Origin: Pezicula radicicola
Lineage: Eukaryota; Ascomycota; Leotiomycetes; Helotiales; Dermateaceae
DNA length: 64,000 nt
Direction: 5' to 3'
Assembly (NCBI GenBank): GCA_003008705.1
Contig: PDUO01000009.1
Location: 992,001 to 1,056,000 of the forward strand
The position numbers were made by a program, and so were the translations under genes. The notes under the pieces were generated by a model. It was not told the origin of the DNA, searched no databases, and saw only the letters and a program-made list of their open reading frames with translations. Positions 47,341 through 59,299 of this stretch are shown in pieces (within the stretch, counting starts at the first letter, position 1; each line of letters opens with the position of its first letter).

Positions 47341-48031
47341 ATGTCAAGCATCATGGTTTGCGGCCGTTGCGGCCAGACATCTCACCACTTTTCTCAATGC
47401 CAAATTCCAAATCGAGGTCTCCCTGCTACGGTTAAATTTACCATCGCCTGCCCTGGACACCCTCTCGGTCCCGAAAACTATCAAAGTCTCAGTAGCCTCG
47501 TGGCTGATCTGGGCACCTGGAATGCTGGTATGTAGTAAACACTTTAACTTTTAATAAGCGTCACTAACTCTGTACAGCTTTACTAGACTGGGCAGATAGA
47601 TTTCAGAATGTGCTCGCTCAAGTGGAAGAGTTTCGTCAGTATTTCGTTGCGAATGAAGTTGTCATGGATCTATGCGGCCAAGGAATGAAGGTTACTTTCG
47701 CAATTCCCGATACCCCAGAGGTACAACAAGTCTTCGAACGTATCCTCAATAACAGTCACAACGAAGAGAATGTCATTCAGTATAGCAATATGACTAGCTC
47801 TTTGAGTGCATCAGGTACTGATGGAAACGAACATAATGTAAGTAGATTTTTCCAGTTCGGAAAACTTCAACGAATAGGAACTTATTGAATGAGCCATAGG
47901 AAACAGCAACGACATCCAATGGAGAGCCGAGCGAAGGGGATATTTCTGAAGATACCAGATATGAGGAACAAAATAATGAAGGCTTGCCAGATTCGTTTGA
48001 GCAGGAAGAAGATCTTTGTGAACTGAAATAG
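47341..48031 (+). CDS. CCHC zinc-knuckle paralogue 2 of 5
   Basis: Predicted 192 residues in three exons: 47341-47527, 47578-47837 and 47900-48031, all in frame. The knuckle CGRCGQTSHHFSQC begins at residue 7. It is followed by PNRGLPATVKFTIACPG and then LVADLGTWNAG, where the first intron sits (phase 1). Exon 2 has DRFQNVLAQVEEFRQYF and VTFAIPDTPEVQQVFERIL. The second intron (GTAAGT...CATAG, phase 0) precedes a 43-residue acidic tail ending EQEEDLCELK. Domain order and intron positions equal those of paralogues 3 and 5, so the model is mutually supported. Diverged from the later copies. No recognised homologue outside the array. Confidence 0.75.
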
Positions 48032-48632
48032 AAAGTCCAATGTATTCAGACGTAATTATTGTATGGCATTACAGCCCTTGTTTATTCAAAGCGTCTATTC
48101 TTCATAATGAAAACAATACAATTCTGCTATGCATTCCTTTAAATCCACAACATAGTCTTCGAGGCCACTCCGGCTGCGCATTTAGGAGAAATATACTAGT
48201 ATTAGAAATGAGATAACTGGGCTCAGAAGACCTAGTGTAACGTTTATTCTAGAGCTTCATCTCACATCTGTGGATGTATAAAATATAAATTTCATTCAGA
48301 GTTTGGAAAGTATACTAGCAGATTCGATGCCATAAATTACTACTTCTAACGCATTACGCGAAACACTGAGGACCTCTATTCTACTAGCGCTCTGATTCAC
48401 CATGACCTATCTTCTTTACTTCCCCATTTTTGCTAGCCTCAAAATATTCTGTTAGCAACCTAAACCATACTCATTCGCAACTTTCCCTCAACCGCATCGC
48501 AACAATAAAGTTTTTTCGCACACAACATTTCAAATCAAAAATCAAGCCTCTTCAGTGCCCTCCATCGAGTTTACGCAGCTTACTTACAATCTTAAGACAA
48601 CCTTTACTCGAAATCCTCCTTCAACAAGCACG
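48032..48632. other. Spacer / promoter of paralogue 3
   Basis: No gene. Upstream sequence near 48390-48420 (GATTCACCATGACCTATC) resembles that before paralogue 4 (ATTCACCACAACCTACTG), suggesting a shared promoter ancestry. Confidence 0.4.
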
Positions 48633-49451
48633 ATGTCAAACAACCAAATTGTTTGCGGTCGATGTGGAAGAGCCGGCCACGGTAAACAAGACTGTATTGT
48701 CCCAATTCGAGGTCTACCCAACATGACCGAAATTGTTGTAACATGCCCTTCCCTGCCAGATATCCCACGGGTATACCAAAACGTAGGAGGTCTTTTAACC
48801 GACTATCAACACTGGAATCAAGGTACCGCTCTCCTATTGGGCTTGTATAGCATGATAGAGGCTAATGATCTGTAGATGTATCGGAATGGACTAAAGTGTT
48901 CGAAGACTTTATTGCGCATGTGGAGAAACTACATCGCTACTTTGTTTGCGTTGAACTAAACATTGCACCGACGATTTCCGAAGGCTCGAGTGTTACATTC
49001 CAGTTTCCGGATACTCCCCAGGTTCGGGAGTTCTATGAACGAGTGTTTGTTAATGGAATTGATCCTGACCCCATCAATCAACCTCCACGTTAGAATACTC
49101 GAGTTCCTGAGACACCGTCTCGCCATTCCAGTCCACCACAGGCAAATACTCCATTCCACTTTACGTCACCGTCACCGAGTCGCGAAGCTTATGACAATGA
49201 TGGTCAAAATTCTGATGGCACTAGCGTTCAAGTATGTTCAAGTCTCCGTGTCACTAAGTAAGCATCAATCAATCATGTTCTGACAAATTCTACAGGGTAG
49301 CTTCAGCCCAGCAACAACACCTAGAGCCGAGAACGCTTTCGATATCGAGGGAGATCTTGAGAATTCAGACGAAGAAGGACACGGAGTGCAGCACGGTTGC
49401 CCAGCAGAGGTGACCGAGGAGTCAGAGGAAGAGAGCTTATTCGTCAATTGA
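48633..49451 (+). pseudogene. CCHC zinc-knuckle paralogue 3 of 5, with premature TAG
   Basis: Three exons align with paralogue 5: 48633-48822, 48876-49231 and 49296-49451. The frame is interrupted by TAG at 49091-49093. Before it: knuckle CGRCGRAGHGKQDC, PIRGLPNMTEIVVTCP, intron 1, then FEDFIAHVEKLHRYFVCVEL and VTFQFPDTPQVREFYERVFV. The frame stays open beyond the TAG (contains PPQANTPFHFTSPSPS). It splices through a normal intron (GTATGT...TACAG) and ends with the family's acidic tail (VTEESEEESLFVN) at TGA 49449-49451. A 131-residue truncated protein with both conserved parts could still be made. The change is consistent with a single CAG-to-TAG substitution. Readthrough or sequencing error are alternatives; no GT...AG intron can remove the stop. 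Confidence 0.7.
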
Positions 49452-50337
49452 TAAATGGTTCTCGCTTGATGAATGAGGTGAAGACATGATATGTAAGGAT
49501 TTTGCAAAGGGTGTATTGATTGCTTTATAAAATAATATTTTACTAAGTCATTTTAAGCCTTTATTCGACTTCGAGACCATGTCTTATGACCTAATAGTGT
49601 CTTATTCGTTTGATCAATTCCAAAAATGCGACCCCTACAGCCCATAGCAAATTGTCCTTCTTGATTTGTATTAACCTTTCGTAGGCGCTTGAGGCTTTAT
49701 GTGATTTATCGACTTTTTATTTCTGGCCTCGATCTCGGGCTTGGGAAGTTAAGGTAAGCTTGAAAGAGGGGAGGTTTGGCTGTGAAGGAAGACCACTTCA
49801 AACAACTTGGTTATTCAAGTCAACTTGGCCACTCAAAACAACGCGTTAACTCACATCTTTTCTTGTCTGAGCGACTGTAAACTGGTGAGGCTGCGAAACC
49901 CGTTGGGATAGCCCTCATCTTACAATAGGTCTTCGGAGTTGTAGAAGGTCTTATATAACTGCAATGGAAGCTAAGAATGGGGTTGTTGAGGGAGATTTGA
50001 ACAAGGAGATTCATACAACAGACACGGAGTATACAAACAAAGAAGATAGCAATAACCTGTCTGAGAGTTATATAAATTAGCCATAGGAGGATACTCCATG
50101 GATAAGATACTATCTTAAGCATAGCCCTGTTCTACTACGTAGCATCCTCATTCACCACAACCTACTGTATTTACCTCCACTCTCCCACCAGCTTAAATTT
50201 CTCCTCGCGACCTAAACAAATTCTAATAAACCATTTCTTCTTGAATGTACACTAAACTACTTTTTACAACTAACCTCTCTCTTCGTATTTACTCATACTA
50301 AGGATTAAGCAACGTCAACTTTAAAAACGCACAGAAA
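49452..50337. other. Spacer / promoter of paralogue 4
   Basis: No gene. It begins with a 3' region similar to those of paralogues 4 and 5 (ATGGTTCTC...). It ends with a promoter block (50150-50245) nearly repeated before paralogue 5. Confidence 0.5.
50150..50245 (+). repeat. Promoter repeat, copy 1 (before paralogue 4)
   Basis: CACAACCTACTGTATTTACC, TCCACTCTCCCACCAGC and TTAAATTTCTCCTCG in order. The block is closely matched at 51195-51280 before paralogue 5, indicating that the duplication unit included the promoter. Confidence 0.65.
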
Positions 50338-50987
50338 ATGTCCACAAATACGATGGTCTGTGGTCGTTGTGGCAGAGTCGGCCACACTCGAGCAACGTGC
50401 AACATGCCAGGACACGTCCTGCCAGCAATGACGGAGTTGAAAGTTACATGCAAACCCCAGCCTACTATTCCTGAACACTACCAAGCCGTCGCCGGTCTTG
50501 TAGCTGATTTTCAAGACTGGAACACAGGTAGCGATCTCTCTTCGCCTTATGTTATAGAAAACAAGGCTAATGGTCTCTAGCTGTGGGTAAATGGAGCAAA
50601 GAATTTGGCGGTTTTCTGTTACAAGTAGAGAGATTGAATTTCTACTTCTTGTGTACGGAAATCATCCTAGCACCTACTGGGGAAGGCTCAAGCGCTACAT
50701 TCCTACTGCCTGACACACCAGCAGTTCAGGAACTTTATGAGCAGGTTTTCGTCAACGAAGATGACCTCGACCCCATGCACGCTCCACAATCAGACCCCGA
50801 AATAAATCAAACAGCGAATACTCCTCGTGATGAAGCACTTTCTGAGGCTGCAACTCCAAGTGTCAACGATAACTTAGGTGCTTCAACCTTGTCTAGCGAC
50901 TTCGCAATCCCCGGTCAGCCAGCAACCCCATTTCACTTCGGCTCACGCACATACAGTCCTGAAAATCCAAATGAACAAAGAGAATAA
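50338..50987 (+). CDS. CCHC zinc-knuckle paralogue 4 of 5, acidic tail lost
   Basis: Predicted 198 residues in two exons: 50338-50527 and 50581-50987. The knuckle CGRCGRVGHTRATC starts at residue 8. MPGHVLPAMTELKVTCKPQP and LVADFQDWNTG follow, then after the intron FGGFLLQVERLNFYFLCTEI, ATFLLPDTPAVQELYEQVFV and a Ser/Thr/Pro-rich stretch with FHFGSRTYSPENP. It stops at TAA before the position where the other genes have intron 2 and the acidic tail. Downstream (about 51027-51090) a readable relic of that tail survives (RPAEMTVECGEEAYSSFN). The N-terminus is closest to paralogue 5. The short form may be functional, since the conserved core is complete. Confidence 0.75.
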
Positions 50988-51338
50988 GGAGGACTGGGCA
51001 CCGGCTGTGATATGAGACACTGTCGGCCTGCTGAGATGACTGTCGAGTGCGGAGAAGAGGCTTACTCGTCATTTAATAGAATGGTTCTCTGTTAGTGAAT
51101 GTAGCAAAGACAGTATTATATATAAATCTTGAAATATTATTTTCCTGTAACACATCCTATTCACTTGTAAAGTAATTTTCTAAGCTGCCTAATTTACTAC
51201 AACCTACCGTGTTTATCTCCACTCTCCCACTAACTTAAATTTCTTTTCGAAGCTCAAAAAATTGAACAAGCCATTTCTCCTACAACATACCGCACACAGT
51301 TTTTCACAATTGACCACAACACCCATTCAACAAACACC
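50988..51338. other. Spacer with tail relic and duplicated promoter block
   Basis: Holds the untranslated relic of the acidic tail of paralogue 4, a family-typical 3' region (ATGGTTCTCTGTTAGTGAAT) and the promoter block (51195-51280) shared with paralogue 4. Confidence 0.5.
51195..51280 (+). repeat. Promoter repeat, copy 2 (before paralogue 5)
   Basis: TACAACCTACCGTGTTTATC, TCCACTCTCCCACTAAC and TTAAATTTCTTTTCG in the same order and spacing as the block before paralogue 4. Confidence 0.65.
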
Positions 51339-52204
51339 ATGGTCTGTGGCCGCTGTGGTAGAGTTGGCCACAACAGGCAGCACTGCCGCATGCCAATTCG
51401 AGGACTGCCAGAGATGACGACAATCACGGTGCAGTGCCAACCGCAACCCTTGTTTCCGCAACAATATGAAGACATCGGAGGTCTCTTAGCTGAGTGCCGA
51501 CAGTGGAACCAATGTACTTAGTCTCTCTTTGGACTTAGTATTGCACAAAGCGCAAGGCTAACCTTCTCCAGCTCTAGCGGAATGGACCGTAGGCTTCGAA
51601 GACTTTGTTACGCAAGTAGAGAGGCTCCATCTCTACTTCACTTGTATTGAAGCAACTGTGGCGCCTACTACCACAGGATCCAGGTTCACATTCCAGATGC
51701 CTTCAACCCAAGAAGTCCAGGAATTATATGAGAGAGTTTTCGTCAACGGAGACGACCCTGAATCCTTTGATGAACAAGGCGCTCGAGCTACGCAAACAGC
51801 ACCAACTCCTCGTCCTTCAGCCACACCAGCTCGCGACGACAACCTGGTCTCTACTTCCACAAATCCTCGCCGTTCTATTCCACATCAAACACAAAGTCCG
51901 TTCAACTCCGACCATGTTTCTCCCAGTCCTGAAGTTCCAAGTCTTGGCTATGAGTCTGAAGGCAGTAGTCATTACGTAAGTGAATAACTCTATTGCACTG
52001 AGTAACTATCCATTCAATGTGTTCTAACTGGTTTTATAGGACGAAACATATCTGGACCAAGCTAGTATAGGAGATTATGAAAACTCTGACCACGAAGAGG
52101 TATCTACAGTCGGTGGTGGTACGGAACAGGGTAGCGCAGCTCTGGCGGCTCGGGTGACTGACGAATCTGAGGAAGAATATGTTCATACCAGAACATTAAC
52201 ATGA
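51339..52204 (+). CDS. CCHC zinc-knuckle paralogue 5 of 5
   Basis: Most complete family member, 247 residues in three exons: 51339-51513, 51572-51975 and 52040-52204. The knuckle is at the extreme N-terminus (Cys3, Cys6, His11, Cys16; VCGRCGRVGHNRQHC). PIRGLPEMTTITVQCQPQP and GGLLAECRQWNQ follow, then intron 1 (phase 1). Exon 2 has VGFEDFVTQVERLHLYFTCI, FTFQMPSTQEVQELYERVFV and a Ser/Thr/Pro/Arg-rich linker. Intron 2 (GTAAGT...TTATAG, phase 0) leads to a Glu/Asp-rich tail with GDYENSDHEEVSTV and ARVTDESEEEYVH. No signal peptide or membrane span. The knuckle suggests nucleic-acid binding; the rest is unrecognised. Gag-like origin is conceivable, but retroviral knuckles sit C-terminally, not at residue 3. 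Confidence 0.8.
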
Positions 52205-52999
52205 TGGTTCTTCTTTGGTGAAGAGGGTTTGATCTGTAAGGAGTTTTGTCATGTACCATATTTACTTGTAATGTAGAATACAAGTCATGTTTTGAGATAC
52301 TTGAGATTAAGGATGTGTAGTTTTCGTCGCTTGTTTTAAGCGAGCCAATATGCAATTCAATTCCAAGATAAAATTGACCTAAAAAGACATTTCAAGGCCT
52401 TAGTCTCATCTCACAAATTGTATTCCTATGATTGGGCAAAATATATCGTTATTTGGAAGCAAATGTTCAAGTCTTGCAACTGGGTAGCACACATAGTTGC
52501 ATGAATCCAGTGAGGCAGCCAACTGTTCTCCATTCATATGGTGTGTACTGCCGTAGTTCTAGAATTCCGGAACAACTCAAATCTGGCTACTAAAACCTGC
52601 GAAATAATTGTTTGCCTCTTTCGCATCAATACTAAGTTCCATCTACGCGGTGATTTCCTGGGAGTTCCGGGAATAGCATCGGCTTCTGCCACAACAGGCT
52701 CTGTTCGAATCAGAAGCTAGCAACAATCCCATTTACCTCTCAAAGCCACAAAGTTTGTACAGCAATACTTTTGTTCTGATTGGTTCCAAATTCGGACGTT
52801 GACACCTTGGTGGATGACCGAACACCTGGATGGGCAGCCTCTGAACTGACCCCTGCTGACTAAACCGAGAATACTTATGATGGTCAATGAACATTAAAAG
52901 CAAAAGTATCCCTTAGAAGTTCTCTTCGAATTTGATTCCCACAACTTTTACACTTCGCACAGTCTCTTTTAGAAGAATTTGCATCTACAAAAAATCAAA
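52205..52999. other. Spacer between knuckle array and CobW gene
   Basis: No gene supported. It has the 3' region of paralogue 5 and the promoter of the CobW GTPase gene. Confidence 0.4.
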
Positions 53000-54989
53000 A
53001 TGGCGCCTATCTCAAACGCAGACCTAAGTCTCTCCTCAAATGGATCAATCTCAGTCAGACAGTTACCCGTAACACTTATTTCCGGATTTCTAGGAAGTGG
53101 AAAAACAACACTTCTCGAGCACATACTCAAATCAACCGAACATGGCCTCCGAATTGCAGTAATAGTCAATGACATGTCATCGTTAGTCCTTCAGCAGTAA
53201 ACATACTTGTAAACATTTGTACTGATCTAGTCTGCGGGATAGAATTAACATCGATGCTTCACTCATCCAACAACACACCGTCTCTCAAAGCAAAGAAAAA
53301 CTCATTCAACTCCAGAATGGTTGTATATGCTGCACATTGCGTGGAGATCTTCTGGAAGAGCTGGTGAGGCTCGCTCGCACTGATGCTGTCCAGTATGTTG
53401 TGATTGAGAGCACAGGAATCAGTGAGCCTATGCAAGTGGCGGAGACTTTCACCACTGAGTTCTCGAAGATTATGCTTGAGCAAGAGGAGATGTTGGATGA
53501 GGGAGAGAGTGCCATTCTCAAAGAGATGTAATGACTTCCCCGTAAGATTCTGACTGTGAGCTAATGTGCATACAGAGCCGAAATTGGAGGGCTGCACAAA
53601 CTGGCTCGACTTGATACTACTGTATCAGTGGTCGATGCCTTTAACCTTTTCCACAACTTCTCTACCACCGAGTTTCTTTCCGACAGATATGGAAAAGACA
53701 ACATTATCCCAGAAGATGAGAGAACAATTACTGATCTGATGGTTGACCAAATAGAATTCGCAGATGTCATAATTGTCAACAAGATCGACTCTATCGATGC
53801 TGAGACTAAACCCTGCGTTCTCTCCCTTGTAAAGAAGCTCAATCCTTCAGCTAAAGTCATCGAGGCGAAATACAGCTCTATTGATGTTAAAGAAATCATC
53901 AATACAAATTTGTTTGCGTTTGAAAAGGCCGCAACCGGAGCAGGATGGTTGAGGAGTTTGTATGAATTGACGCAACGAGAGATTGGTGGCAAGAGTGTGA
54001 TGGTTCCCAAACCCGAGACTGAAGAGTATGGCCCTATTTCCAGTTACTGCGATCCGTGATACTGAAAAAAGTATAGATATGGCATCACAAGCTCCATCTA
54101 CCGTGCTCGAAAGCCGTTCCATCCGAAGCGCCTCTTCGATCTTATACATGATAAATTCATCGTTCTCCAGAACGTTGATCAGGTGGATGTCGAAATAGAG
54201 CACGATGACGAAGAAAGCGAGGATGAGGATATGGCGAATTCGGATAGTAGTGCTAATGACGAGGAGCCATTGGGTAGCTCAGATACTGAAATGGAGGATG
54301 ACTTAGATGCTAAAGAATTCGAGAAAGAAATAGATCCCAAGGTTTGTCTCCCCTACGAAAGCATGCAGCTTGTGTTACCAACTACTAATGGTATTGGTAG
54401 ATCGTCATGAATAATAAGAAGAGCCATCCGGCATTTGCAGGGCTATTGCGATCCAAAGGATTTTTCTGGCTCGCGACAAGGCCAAGTCAACATGGAGAGT
54501 GGAGTCAAGCCGGTGGGATGTTGACCCTACAAGGTGGTGGTCCATGGTTCACAATGGTTCCCCGTGGTACTTAAGCTCTTTTCCTTCAGCAACTCCCCAA
54601 TTGTAGAGATTATACTGACTCACAGCAGAGGACTGGCCTGCAGACGAAGATATCGTGAAGGCTATTGAGGCTGGTTTCTCTGGTAGCTGGGGTGACAGGC
54701 GTCAAGAGCTAGTGTTTATTGGCGAGAATATAAACCAAAGAGCTGTGAATGAAGCCTTTGATCACGCCTTGCTTACCACTAGTGAGATGCGAAGGTGGGA
54801 AAGGATCATGGAGGTTGAACATCTCACTCCAGGGCAAGTTGAAGATAAGCTATGCCGGATATTTGAAGGTATGTGACCCTTCTCATACTCTTGAGGAAAC
54901 CAGTCTGACAACCATTAGACGGCTTCGAAGACTGGGGGTTAATCGTTTCCGACGATGGACCTGGTGAACACGTAGGACATCATCATTAG
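53000..54989 (+). CDS. CobW/G3E-family GTPase (metallochaperone-like)
   Basis: Predicted 552 residues in seven exons: 53000-53181, 53243-53527, 53576-54025, 54077-54341, 54401-54566, 54629-54868 and 54919-54989. The N-terminal GTPase has Walker [10 protein letters not shown] (29-37), the metal-binding CICC (Cys88, 90, 91), a Walker B/G3-like ESTGISEP and NKID for guanine recognition. An acidic, low-complexity insert ([14 protein letters not shown]) precedes the CobW C-terminal domain ([20 protein letters not shown] ... [22 protein letters not shown]). The chain ends in GEHVGHHH, a His-rich tail. Members of this family (for example ZNG1) transfer zinc or other metals to client enzymes. The ATG in AAAATGG context was used. 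The acidic insert and His tail are typical of fungal COG0523 proteins; the metal is not determined. Confidence 0.88.
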
Positions 54990-57934
54990 TGGGGGTTGTT
55001 TCCGTTGAGCGTGTTGTAACTAGCAAATGATTCTCGAGGACATAATTAATCATGACCAATAAGTGAGATTAAGATGGAGTGATTAGAGTATCTACCAGCC
55101 ATTCTACAATCAATACCCCTTCTAAGTATATCTTGTCTCGTTCTGTTCTGAATATAGCTAATTAGAAAAGTCTATGTTGTATTTCCGAGTTTGGTATTCG
55201 ATCTCGGAGTCTCGAGGTGAGTCTATTAGTTTCCCTAGTTGAGACTTGCTCAAGCTAGGTACTTACACCCATCGCCACGAGAAGGCTAGACTCATGATGG
55301 GCCCGTCGTCGTTGCCGCTCGTTCGTTATTCGATGTTCGATGCTCGATGTTCGATGATCGTCCTGGGCTTTCCTCTGTATCTCCTCTCAATCCTCCCTTG
55401 CTTCTCCCCCTTCTCTTATTACTTCCCAACTAAAATCTTACATCCTCAAAGGATCCTTCCTAAAACCTAAACCTAAACCTAAACCCCAAAAGCCAATCAA
55501 CACCCCTCTTCCCTCCTCACTCCATCGCTTCAATCCATATCACATAAACCACCCGCATATCTACCCACACATCAGTCAATCTATCCATTCAATTCTGCCC
55601 ATCTGTCTACTCTCCTCTACTTCACTCTACTTCAACTAAACACCCCAAATAACCAACTTCAACTCAAGATCCTCTCATCGTCCCCTTTGCTCTCCACTCC
55701 CATACGTCCTTTGCTCATCCCCTCCCCCACTCTCCCTCTCATCCTTCCCTTGGCCACCATATTCCTCTTTCAGGACTCGTCACCTCACCTCCAGCCCACA
55801 ACTTCTACATTATCCGCAACACTACGTATTTGTCACCTTGTCACTCGTCGTTAGTTCATCTCGCTGTTGGCTCGTCACGTCGTTGGCTCATCTCGTTATT
55901 AGTTTGTCTCGTTGTTCGTCGTCGATGTCGTATGAAAAGAAAGAAGGAGAGTGAAATGGAGGGACCGGAGGGCTATTATATAGATGTTTGGAACGCCGAG
56001 GCCACCTATAGTGTCTGACTCACATGAATTATCCGAAGTGTACTAGCAAACAAGTGAGTGTAGAAGAAGGCGCTAAATCCTTCAATTTCCAACCTTGGTC
56101 TTGTAAATTGCCTTCGCTCGTTGACAATCTGCGCTAGAGAGCCCATCAGTCAATGAACTCTCTACACTAGAGTGAGGTATGACTGTTACAGAGCTTCTAG
56201 AACGGTCTTTACATTGCGGGCTCTTCACATGTTGCACCAAAAGGCAATAAAACACGGAAATCTGTTAAAACTAATTCATAGCAAAAGAAAATTTAAAAAA
56301 TATTAGGAGAATTCAACACTAGCTAACCCTGTAAACACTTTATCCCAAATGCTTAGTATAAAAAAAGATATCAAAGCCCTATAAGTAGGTGACTCAAAAG
56401 TAAAGATTTTGCAGAAGAGTGTTCCACCTTTGCGGGCTTCAAAAGAGTCATAAATAGTGCAAAGCGAGGGGAAGATGCTACTTAGAGCTTGAAGGGAAGC
56501 AGTTCCCTCTTTATACTTTCAACGTTATCTAGCTTGAAGGCTGCTAAGCGGTTGCTAATGGGGTAGGGAGAGGGTATGACAAGGAAGAATTGTCTTCAAA
56601 CGTTGATTTTTATTGACTTTCATCAATCGACTTTCATCAACAGGCCCTGGGTTCCAAAAATCGTAGGAAACAAAACTAGTACACTGTGTCTTAATTAGAG
56701 TCTCATGGCCAATGACCGCTCTCAAATAAAACGAGGTATGACTATTAAAGGTCCTCTGCTTATATTAAGGCTTCCTTAAATGCCAAGAGATTTTGTAGTC
56801 ACAATCGCGCTTGAGTCACAACAGCAAGATCAAAAAGTGCTTTCCCTTACTAAAACTACAGCTACGATCGACTTCAATCGGGAAATAACAGTCTTGCAAC
56901 GCACTAGAACCAAGTGGACTGTGCACTCCTCATAAGATCCACTAATCTCAAGAGAACAGAGCAAGCCCCAGAGCTAGTGTAAATATGACCATGCAAAGGA
57001 ATTGATTAGATACTTTACACAATCTACGGAATAGCTACTAGAGCCGTCGTCGCAACCTTCAATGTCTTAGTCTTAAATAAGTATATTCTTCCATAAGATT
57101 ATACATAATTAGTCTATCAGCATGTAGCCTACCAAACGATTGCTAGTTCACGAAAGTTAGTTAAAGGCAATACAAAAAAGGATTGTAAGATAAATAGTGC
57201 TATAAATTGCTTACCTACTTAAGCATAATATTTAGCTCTACGAAGTATGGTGATGGTATTCATTCTGATTGTTGATTTAAAAATAATAAATTGAAGTAGA
57301 GGCGTGCCAACAGAATCTAATTTCAAATGCCTGCAGGAGTAGATGTCAACGTCAAGGCTATTCGAAAGAGCACTGCAGCTTTCGTGGCCATAACGAAGCG
57401 CTTTGGGCATGAACATAACACGTAGTAAGCAATGCCTCAGTATCTGAATGTCTCACTAGAAAGACGTGACAAACTATGGCAAGTTTCGGCATTGCTACTT
57501 ATTCACACAAGTGTTGGAAACACTACAGGTACATGTCGAGTGGTGACTTTTCTAATGTGAGATCAATTTTGGACTAGACTACCATGATCCTTCATCATCT
57601 ACCGACGCTTTTTACCATGCTGTAGAACAATATGGCAAGGCCAAGATGTAGGAAAGGTAAGAGCCCAAAAACGCGGAAAAAAGAAATGTGTCCTCAGTAG
57701 AACACAGCTAAAGACAATGCAAAAGCCGGATGACCCATAAGAGCCGAATGAACATCGTACAGTTACCACCCTAGCGCCTCTCGTGAAAGTAGACAGATGA
57801 AGAGACGAGAATGGATTCATGAGATGGAACACCGATGACCGAGATTGAGGAATGATTTGTAGTATGGACGTTTCGATTGTGTGTGATGCTTCATGACACG
57901 GTTGCGGCGGTAGGTTGATAGAGACACCAAATAT
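54990..57934. other. 3-kb gene-free region
   Basis: No gene supported. 55.2-55.9 kb is C/T-rich with TTCGATG-type short repeats (about 55328-55360) and a small telomere-like tract. 56.2-57.3 kb is AT-rich with a repeated word GAGGTATGACT (about 56172 and 56733). Short minus-strand frames near 57219-57416 are unsupported. The right end is the 3' flank of arf1. Confidence 0.5.
55459..55487. repeat. Interstitial telomere-like CCTAAA repeat
   Basis: CCTAAAACCTAAACCTAAAC plus CTAAACCCC: four CCTAAA units in tandem in an otherwise pyrimidine-rich spacer. Confidence 0.6.

Positions 57935-59299
<1,365 letters not shown>

Noticed and set aside
49085..49115. Micro-intron removing the TAG of knuckle paralogue 3
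   Set aside because: The only GT near the stop has no acceptor at a workable distance in frame (less than 20 nt).
44893..52204. Knuckle array as LTR-retrotransposon Gag remnants
   Set aside because: Shared spliceosomal introns, N-terminal rather than C-terminal knuckle, no protease, reverse transcriptase or LTR seen nearby.
52690..52720. GTTCGAATC tRNA B-box-like word
   Set aside because: No A-box, acceptor stem or anticodon arm can be drawn around it.
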